Shown here piece after piece: positions 54,701 to 64,000 of a stretch of 64,000 nucleotides of DNA (positions are counted from its first letter, which is position 1; each line of letters begins with the position of its first letter). Under the pieces are notes generated by a model. It had not been told where the DNA came from and did no database searches. It worked only from the letters and a program-made list of their open reading frames with translations. A program made the position numbers and the translations under genes. Location of the stretch: positions 620,001 to 684,000 of the forward strand of contig JAQJZZ010000001.1 of the NCBI GenBank assembly GCA_030077755.1, given 5' to 3'. The DNA comes from Filosporella fistucella (taxonomy: Eukaryota; Ascomycota; Leotiomycetes; Helotiales).

Positions 54701-57700
54701 ACGGTTACCAAGCGCTTGAAGGTTAGAAAACTACGAAATGATCAGCAGAGAATGAGGGTATAGCAGTCTCAAATACTTACTGTCAGAGTAGCAATAGCCG
54801 TCATATACTGTTGTACGAACGCCGCTTTCATTTGCCATAGAATGACTGCCGCAGGAGAGGCTGGGTCATTGATGCTTGCGCCAGATGTATCAACAACGAT
54901 TTTCTGCTTTCTAATCTCTTGCACACGTAGCTTAAGCTGGTCTGGTAAATCGACCAGAATAACGTCCGAACCAGTATCTTGGCAATTTTCATCCACAAAT
55001 CGCTTGACAACAAGATAGAGCTCATACGCTAACCTCATCCATGCATCCTCAAGAGATGGTGAAGTTGAAGGGTAGCCTTTTCGTATCGTGTTATCATCCT
55101 TACTTCCGATTGCATTCATCCACATCTGCTTTCGAGACCAGAACTCGTTGATAGTGGTTTGGTCATACCAGTAGGTGTCGATAATAACCCCGAAATTGGG
55201 AAGGCTACGTTTGAACTTGGCAAGGGAACTCTCATACAGCTTGCGTAGTCTCACCAGATCTAAGGATTGACCTTCAGAAAGACCAGATTGTCGAACACTT
55301 TGCGATTCCAATTCTAACATGGACGTTCTTATCTTCTTTATGTATTTAGGAAGCAATGCAACGAGAAGGTAATTCAGCTCTAGAAATTGGATCCTTGTCA
55401 GAGGGTCAGACTTTTGTCTATAGAGGAGGTTATTGACCTCAACTTGTACCGCCCTGACGTCTGCTTCGGCTGGATTTGGAACCGCAGGAATCTCTTCAGT
55501 GTTAGACGATGCAGATGATTGCGGCTGAATGAGAGTTTCAACAGGATCGACGAGTGGCTTTGGAAATACGTTTTGCTTCATATCCGGATACATATAAGAC
55601 CATCCGTACCACAAATAGTCGGTTACCAAGGTTTTGATTTGCCTCAGCAACGTGTCGCGGGATCTCTGAGAGCTTTCTGCAACTTTAGCAAGCTTTGAAG
55701 CAATATCTCTCTTCAATGACGTGAGATCACCCAGCGATATTTGCGGTAGCTCAGTTCTGAGAAGTTGAACGTCATCTGGGTTGAGTGGTCTTCGGGCCCA
55801 AATATCTTTTGCCAGATTGCAAAAACTCCTCAGAAGCTCCTCCATATCTCCAGGGTAGACACACGAGTACAATTCCCCAGCTTGTCTCCTCAATTCAGCT
55901 TCCTCTTGCTGAGAAGGAAGACTGGAGGTCTGCGACGTTGCCGACTCCAGCTGTAGGATAACTGCTCCAGGTATAGGCTCGTAGGCACGTATTTGTTGAG
56001 TTTCTGCTACCTTTCTCACGTTTTCCGACCAGATCGTGTACGCAATCTCCGTCAGTGATTCTACAAACACCTCTTCTACCTTAGCTACAAGAGTAGAATC
56101 CTGGGCAAACCTCTTCGCTTGATTTCGTTTTTGATTGAGATTGATTGTGGGGCTGAACTGGTCCATTTGAGGTGGTGTTGATTTATCTTTGGTATACGCC
56201 AATACAGAAAACTCTGCTGGGTCGAATGCAGCGAATTGTCCAGGCCGATAGTCTTCAGCCGAGGGGATGTCTTGGAGGTTGGGTAGCTGCGGTGGAAGAA
56301 TATCCACATAGAACGCATTCTTAAGACTTCTGCGCAACACATCTCCAACTGGACGAAATATCGGCCGCAAGATAAGATCAAGCTCTCGAGAATCATCTCC
56401 ATTTCCATCGCCGGTATCATAACCACTGTTGGGTATATTATCCGAGCCGAAACTCTGTAAAGCCTTGTTCAGTCGGCTGACATCATCTACTACATGAAGA
56501 GGTAGCTTTTTGGATCGAGGTGGAATATTTCTCTCAATCCTGAGAACAGTCAAATAAAAAGCATCCTCGTTGACTGGCTCGGTCGGAGACGATCTCAACA
56601 TAACAGAACCTTGTGGCTCAACTGGAAGTGTATTGAGAAATTCTCTATATGACTTCTTCCAGTGAGACCAAAGTGCTGTATGCCGGACAATCTCATCTCT
56701 GGTCAATAAAGTCTCTCTAGACTTCGCATCTATCTGTCTGAGTTTCGCCTCTAGAACAGCTAGACTTATCGGCATGACTTGGCGGAGATGAGATAACAAT
56801 CGCTCACTGTCATCCCAATCTAGATCTCCCCTCACTCTTCGCTTCTTCAAAAGTCTGTTGATATCGTCTCTCATTGTCGAAATCTCCCTTCTGGTCAATT
56901 GATGATAGGCCTTTGCTCCCTCTTCACTGAATTTCCGGGTAACGAGTACCGGCGTTGATGATTCTCCTGGCAGAATATCTGGTCCTAAAAGCTGCCATTC
57001 TCTTTTCTCTTTGGTGAAGTAAGGATTGAAAACTAGCAAATCTTTTCCATAATCCTGAATCGGTGCTGATTCCACTTGAATTTGGACTTCATCTGATAAG
57101 AAACAAATCCATTCCGAATGCTCTCTTTGTACTACTAGAACGTCTGCGTCTCTTTGATTGATCAGCTCTGAGATTTGAGAATCGATGATTTCTGTGGCTG
57201 TGGCATAATTCATTTGACTCTTTAAATCTTCTAGCTTTCGAATATGGGCGATCAACACCTCTAGTCTCTTGTATCGGATGGTGAGTCTTTCAGGGGTGAA
57301 TTGCTGCAAAATTGCTTGAAGCTTTCTGAGATCGTACTCTCTTTCGTCTATCCCGAGGTTGTCATTTTTCAATGAAGCTTGGATTCGGTTGATCTCATTC
57401 TCAACGTCCATGATATGAGGAAACATGTGGGGAACGATTTTATCGAAATAAAATTCGGAGTGTGTCGATGAAAGGTCTACAGGGTCATCATACAACCCAC
57501 CCGAAATAGGTGACTTGTCATCAGGTTGAAGTAATTTTTGCAACTGACGCTGGCGTTCCGAGGAATCTGGTTGATCTGCACCACGGACTAGTTCCATTTC
57601 GTACCATTTAAGAATCTGCCTGTACATTTCGTGTCGAGTAGATCCTTGGAATTCTCGGGACAAGGCTTCCAGACAGTCGTTTATACCGGCTGGAAAGTCT

Positions 57701-60050
57701 GTGGGTGCCAATAAGCCGCGAAGAACCGTCCAATCAGCCTTATGCTGAATGACCAAAGCCCTTGTCTCAATGGTGGTGAGTGTTGCAGGTAGCTCACCAC
57801 GGTAGTAGACTGTAGTGGGATCATCGAGGGGGTCTAATCCTCCTCGTGCCTTAATTTGGGTTGTTCGGCCAATTTTGGCACGTATCCATGAACGAAATCT
57901 CTGATTCCAAAGCTCGACGAGATCCTTCGCTATCACTGAGTATTCATCACCATATTTCTGGCTCTCGATAGCCTGATTCTTCTCGATATACAGTCTCCAG
58001 AGGGTAGGGAACAATAGCTCACTGCACAATTCCTCCATATGTATCCACCAGTCCTCAAAATCGTTATCCTCCTCCGATGGCTGCCCTGAAGCTAGCTTGG
58101 CGTTAATCTCTTCTGATAGTTGCTTCCGCCAATCATCGAAGTTTTTATCCTTCGAGATTGCTCGTCGGCAAAAGAACACATCTGGTGACTCAGGTTCCTG
58201 TTTGGGTAGGGGCATTCGAACGGTACAGTCCCCTCCAAACATCCTCATCCAACGATTCCATGCATTACGAAGCTTATCGTCAATGATTTCATATGTTGCG
58301 TCATCCACATCTGACACGTACGATTTATTCCTCTTCCTGTTTTGAATAGCCAACCAAGGACCCAACATCAAACGCAATTCAGGATATGCAACATGTGCCA
58401 TTGTACGGACCCAATTCGCATCGAATGATCCATAAGGTCCAACATCTCTGTCCGTTCCTGCTCTGGTTCGTGAAAGGAAGTCATTGATATAGTTGGCTTC
58501 TCGTTGTACCTCGAGTATTAGTGGAACACTCTTGACCATCATCTTCGGCTGTCCTTCGGGCATTTTGTCCTTGTCCCATTCAATGTAAAGAATGTTTTGA
58601 TCGGTTGTTGCCAATTCACCTGGCCTCAGATACTGTAGGCTTGGCTGAGGAACTATATCCTGGATTTCTCTCATCCATCCGGCAAATTCTTCAATTACCC
58701 GATTGTTCAGGGCGTTGAATTCTTCGAGACGCTTTTTGTCGTATATCTCGTCTGGCTGAGTTGCCCCATCACGTCGTAGTATGATGAGTACATCCTTTTC
58801 TAGCTTTTTGATCCTTTCCGGCAGGGCATCTCGTAGCAAGTATCTGACAAAGGATTGTTCCTGAGGGCCGAGTTTCGACCATCCATCGTTGAGTACAGTG
58901 TCAAGGAGGTTTTGTGCTACCCCTAGAAACTCAAGACGACTGGGTGTGAGTACACCATCATCAATGTAGGCAACGCCTAATTGATCTGACTCAGCTATTG
59001 TGATTCCTGGAATCCTAAGGATGAAATAGATGCCGACCTCAGCGACTTCTAAAAGCCAACTTAAAAACTTCTCCTCGACTTTGTCCGCATATTCCTTGTA
59101 TATGGACACCATCTCGTCATCCATTTTTTCTGCGCCAAGTGAGATCATTGTCTTGACAAAATCAGATTCTGCCTTCAATTCTTTTGGCAAGTGTGCTGTA
59201 ATAAGATCCCGTAATTCCTGAGTAGGGATTGTGGAACCTCCTGTAGCACGGACATGCTTGTATTCTTGCAGCAATTGATTTATCCTATCTTCTCTAATCT
59301 GGAGATACGTAGGAAAGAATCCTCGTGGAGGTCGATTTGTTTTATTCGGGGTGTCTTGTTCATATAGTGGAGGTGGATCTGATTCTTTAACGCCGGTACG
59401 TGGGATACCTCTTGTAGGATGCATCCAGAATGGAATAACCGCCGGATCAAGCAATGCCCATGTATAGGCACGACTATCTGTATGGGATAGACTCGTATCC
59501 GGATTAGCTAGAATAGGATTTTGACCTAATTCTTCCTTCATCTTGGCTAAGAATTGTGCATGATCATGTGTACGATCAATAGTGAATGGAGGATGATCTT
59601 CTCGCATCTGCGTGGTGATTCCCATATTCTTCTTTTCCTCTTGATAGGCATTGGCAGTTTCTATATTGATCAGTCGTGTAGATTGTGGTGGTGGTCCCAA
59701 ATTCTGGCCGCATGCTGCCACTGGAGGGTTTTTGATATCATTCTCCCAATCACGTTGAACCTGAAGCATTATCTTGACATCTCTGAGTAGTCTTTGAGCT
59801 TCCGCATCTTGGGCGAGATTGTGTGCTTCAACATGTGCAACATATTCTTCGACTTGGCTTATCCTATTTGCAAAATCGATGTCGCGGGCAGGATCTTCAT
59901 CGGCGAGGAATATTTTTGCGTTTGTTAATCGTTCTTTCACCGGTGGTTGTGGACGACCTTTGAACGTGTCCGGTGGTGGTGTAGGGGGTGCGTTGAAGGT
60001 ACTTTCAATTGTTAATCATTGCCACTGATAGGACTTTGAACTTACGCCAT
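51710..60050 (-). CDS. giant 2,718-residue protein of unknown function, five exons
   Basis: Exons are 60050..60046, 60001..54781, 54730..53715, 53668..52770 and 52725..51710. Coding length is 8,157 nt, with every phase matching. Exon 1 is only 5 nt (ATG GC), giving MATFNAPPTPPPDTFKGRP. Introns are 44-50 bp with GTAAG(T/C)/GTATGT donors. Residues 1-2,300 are almost wholly helical and acidic. Loosely repeated units near residues 240, 360, 870, 1040, 1385 and 1515 have the form (I/V)N-LL ... L--LL--LP--I--L. The C-terminal 340 residues are Ser/Thr/Lys-rich, with TRRSKRRAGG and STKRRAVRN as candidate nuclear signals. No signal peptide, transmembrane helix or enzyme motif is seen. I do not recognise a family; a scaffold or structural role is only a guess. 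Confidence 0.85.
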
Positions 60051-63000
60051 GTTGACTGAACTCAATCAAAGGTCTCAACATCCATTCGCGACACCTACTG
60101 ACAAGATTTCAGGAGGCAGCTCACGATTACAAGAGTATTGCAGGTTGATGTCTTCAGATTGCGACGACTGTCACAACGGTGGTTGAGGTTGGAAGGGTGA
60201 GATTGAAGCATTCCTGTCGTGTATCAACAAGCTGTGGAATGTGACTAGTGATAGTTTGCAGCCACTTCAATAACTTGAATTCCTACCTTTGGAAGGCTCT
60301 GAATTTGCTGATGCGAATGGCAGCGATCCAAAATATGGTGTGCCGATGCGCGGAGTACGGTGTTTGGACACTCAGAACGGTGATAAATGCAACCATGCAA
60401 ACGTAGCCAGGCAAAGATTTTTTGGGGTTTGAGATGAGAGAGGGAAAAAGACTGCTCTTTCTAGATTGGAAAAGTTCTCTCTTTATAAACGACACGAAGT
60501 ATGATGTAAAGAATTCAATGAGGAAGGACCGATTGACACTTCCCCATTCGGAAACTTCACCATCTTTCTCGATGAAGATTCAACGTTGAGCAACCGGCAA
60601 GAGCATGATACATGCAGGATATAGGTGCTTGGAACTTCAAAGGCAGCTGAGTTATTGAGATACTGAGGCACAGAGGTACACTCAATAATCGACTTGAAAC
60701 CTCAAGCAATCAATGCAGACATCAAAGACCTTCGCTTGAACCAGTCAATTCAGTATGCCTCCACCAGCTGCAACACATCCAATTTTGACAGTACCGTCAG
60801 TGACTCTCGCCATACATAGGCCAATTTCAATTAGTTTATTATTTAATTCTGTGACTTTCCGATTCAGAATCGCATAATAAGGGTGTTTGCAACCCTGTGA
60901 ATTATGCCAGTCGGAGATAGAGAATATATGGAGACCAGACTTTGTCAAAGCATATATACAAAGCAGCCATTGCACGACAGATTCTTGAGAAGATCGAGAG
61001 ATTTAAGAGATTCTGTGGAGCACAAGGAAGCAAGAGATCTAACAGCAGGGAAAAAATACAAACCTATCACGTGTTTCAATTCACGTGATGCGATCGGAAT
61101 CCAGTTTGAAGCTATCCAAACAATCCTCAATCTTCAGTTGAAAGATCTTAAATCCACACTGTAAATCTCTTAGAATAACCCACCTCAATTCCACACCCAA
61201 GTCCTCCCCAACCCACCCTCCACCAAAATCTCATCCCTCCCATCCCCTACCCATCAACCACCACACGACACCAAATTCCCATCTCCAAAACCCATCTCTA
61301 ATCTACAATACCCATCCCCTTTCCTTCCCTCCAAAAAAGCAACAAAAAAACAAAAGGGGGGGTATACAACCTCTCCTAAGCACTCACACTATCGCCCTCT
61401 CCAATCTTCTCAAATGAGATAGCAAAGCGCGCACAAGCGAGATTATCATGCCAACGCATCAATTCTCCTATCGCGCTCGGGAGAGGAGGGTGATTAATTT
61501 TGATGAATGAGTATGAGATGGGATAGGGAATCAAAGAGAGGAGAGCTGAAAGATACTTGGACGGGAGGGGAGGGAAAGAAGGAGAATTGATAGGTGGGTG
61601 AGGTTGTGCTGATTGAACAATATTGGGGAGGGAGGATGGTACTACGCGCTGGCGTGGATTTCTGGAGCGTAGGTATGATAAGGAGTTTGTAATATCATAG
61701 CATAGCATACATACTATCTAGATCTAGCAAAATGCGGTCAAAGACCTAGAAGAAATAAAATGAAATTCATGCATCAATCCACCTTACCACTTCCATCTCA
61801 ATCCAATATTCATTACATCACCAACATCCCCTATTCCCTACATCCCCTCATCTCCAGAAGGAAAACGTGATAAAAACTCACATGATCAACCATCTCACCA
61901 TTCCACTCCAAAAAAAAAAAAGGAACAAAAACGAAATGAAATGAAAACCTGCAAGCCATGAACATCATTGCCCTCAGTGGTGCAAGCTGCAAGCTGCGAG
62001 GAGCTGCGGCTTATCATGTACTTTCGCTTAACTCATTCTCTCTTCTACAGACACCTATTAACCCACTCCCGCAAATCCGCAATCCGATCCGCAATCTAAA
62101 TGGAGAAGCCGAGTCTCATCTCCTGCCCTCTAATGTGGCTCAGCATTTAGCTTCCCCAACCCAGCGTACCTAGTGTGGCGTAAACAACGTGGCTTACCTT
62201 ACCTCCTTCATAGCTAAACCCACTAGCCTCTCCCAAAACCTGACCAGCACAGCTTAGACTCAAAACCAAGCATGTGAAAGCAAAGCAACCTCCACCTTAT
62301 CCCTCACACACACGAAACAAACGCGTCCCTAAGGTATCTTATTTCCCAGCCATCTCTTTCCTCCACGCGTTCTATCAATCAATCAATGAAACCATACCTA
62401 ATAAGCGAGATGCGAGATGAGGGATGTGATAGGGTGATAGTGTGAGTAGTGATGAGATAGCTTAGCGTTTGCGTACCTTAGGTACGTAGGTAGGTGTCGC
62501 TTTTCGCCGTTATGTTGGGATGGGAGTGGAGACTTGAGAGTTGGAAGTGCTAAAGCCTCCTGAGGATCTGGAGGAGATGTGAGGCTATCTATTCTATTGG
62601 GACTAGGGGTTAGGAGGAAGGGGGTTAATGGGTTACGATATAGTGGTGATAGTAGGATTATATCAGATAATGCGAAGTATCTATTAGAAGCTTTAAAAGC
62701 TCAAAGATAGATATTTTTATATATCTATCTATCTAAAGAAGCTCTACACTGTCTCATCTCTTCCTACCTCTTCTCTCATAATCTCATACTCTGTAATCTC
62801 ATCCCTCTTCTCTTCAATCACCACCAACCCACCAACCTACCTATCTATCTAACCGAGGCTACCATTCTCCCCTCCTCTCCCCACAGTCAAACCCAAGAAA
62901 ACTCAAATCGGACCTGAAACTCAAAGGCCGTCTATCAAAAATACACTTCCCTTCAATCCATCTCATGCACGTCCTTCCCTCTCCGATCAGATCAGATCAT

Positions 63001-64000
63001 CCTCTTCCCCCTTCCTCACAAACTAAACCGAACCATCACCTCAAGAGTCAAAGCGGCTGAGATCCCTCTTACCTCTCTTACTACTCTTAGCTACAGTACC
63101 TAGCTAGGTACCTTTCCCCCATCAATCAACCCCTCTTCAGCCCCAGCCCCAGCGCCAGAGTAACACAACACACCAAATAGATAGATACCTAAACAAGCTC
63201 TACCTTGAACATCTGGTCTCACTACAAGACTACCGATACAATATCTCAAATGCCCTACCCATTCCCATCTGCATCACTACCTAGACACCCAGTAACAAGC
63301 GAAGCCTACAGTACCTACCTAGGGCAAGAATTCTCTCATGCCCTGGGTCGGGAGGAGGTAGAAAGAAATTCAGGCAAGAATACCCACCTAGGAAAAGGAA
63401 CGCTGACTGATGCTGATCACAGTGCGGGGAACCTCCGTCCTACCAAGTTACCATGGATCTCTCCCCCCAATTCCTCTCTACATCCATACAACATAGACAG
63501 GTAGTATCTCCTCCCTCATTCAATTGAACAGAAAAACGCACATACCTCTTCCACTTTCTACATAATTTGGTTGAGGTAGAATACCTAGTGCAGCGATTTT
63601 TTTTTTCATTCAAGGGAGGTGAGCATGCAGGTCATAAGATGGGATGATTGGGATCCTTTTTCCTCTCTCTCGGAACATTAATTGCGGAGATCTGAGCGTG
63701 CATATGTATGATTGCACGTGCGGAGTCAAAAATAGATGGGGCACGTGAAGCTCATGTTTTTGGGGTTTGATGTTAATATATGCAAGAGGGTCCCAGATGT
63801 GGAGGGAATACGATTGTGTTACTGGGAAATGCTGTAGGGCTGGTAATGTGTGATGGTGGCAGATCTAAGAGGCAGGCGTCAAGTCCGTCTGCAGAAGGTA
63901 AGATCTGACTACAATCTGGCCCAGGAAGTGAAATAGCGAGTACGATATTGTTGGAGTAAGCAGAGTTGCGAAAGCTATAGACATGCACATATTTCATAAA
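60051..64000. other. right-hand region without supported gene
   Basis: Four kilobases. The left part is the giant gene's promoter. A minus-strand frame 61708..61376 (ends IGELMRWHDNLACARFAISF...) and a plus-strand frame 63205..63504 are possible but unsupported. From 62.3 to 63.3 kb the plus strand is strongly pyrimidine-rich (CTATCTATCTA, CTACCTAGC) with TACCTAGGTA-type motifs. That looks like a long promoter or 5' leader of a gene beyond the right edge. Extended C/T and ATC tracts, no tRNA seen. Confidence 0.4.

Noticed and set aside
61376..61708. Minus-strand 110-codon frame near the right end
   Set aside because: Starts with an ATG but has no recognisable motif, compositional bias follows a simple G/A-rich tract, and no splice partners were found. 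Left unannotated.
1..64000. CRISPR arrays, bacterial insertion sequences or phage genes
   Set aside because: None seen. Intron structure and gene families are fungal, and the repeats found are degenerate and not spacer-like.

Overview
This window comes from a filamentous ascomycete (Pezizomycotina). The genes are short-intron genes with GTATGT/GTAAGT donors, CTAAC/CTGAC-type branch sites and YAG acceptors. Zn2Cys6 and HET families are present, and intergenic DNA is AT-rich. The overall gene style suggests Leotiomycetes/Helotiales (Botrytis/Sclerotinia-like); that placement is inference.

Layout. 0.7-7.7 kb is a housekeeping block: mitochondrial ribosomal protein bL36m, threonine deaminase ILV1 diverging from respiratory supercomplex factor RCF1, and the TLDc protein RTC5. 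7.7-12.9 kb is a decayed region. It has degenerate tandem duplications and a Zn2Cys6 regulator relic abutting the 3' end of an S41-type protease relic. 12.9-16.6 kb holds an organic-solute-transporter-alpha-like membrane protein and an unrecognised 440-residue protein. 18.2-20.1 kb is a HET-domain pseudogene.

At 20.58-20.70 kb lies what I consider the most remarkable object: an initiator tRNA-Met gene split in its D-loop by a 52-nt insert that looks exactly like a spliceosomal intron. 22.7-28.6 kb holds a large ankyrin-repeat protein and a single-pass membrane protein with two PPGY motifs. A cytochrome P450 is at 29.9-31.6 kb.

34-49 kb is accessory. It has a 118-residue three-exon gene and a family of small lineage-specific proteins starting MGNK/MGSK (35.8, 37.5 and 45.1 kb). 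Interspersed are a probable two-exon unknown, an intact Zn2Cys6 regulator, a seven-TM protein and a six-exon protein of an unnamed fungal family. 49.2-50.6 kb is a TauD-type dioxygenase. 51.7-60.05 kb is one gene of five exons encoding a 2,718-residue protein with degenerate internal repeats and a 5-nt first exon. 60-64 kb has no gene I can support.

Most intact genes are monocistronic and functionally independent; I see no secondary-metabolite cluster. Exon junctions were deduced by hand from splice sites, frame continuity and family resemblance. No search was run.
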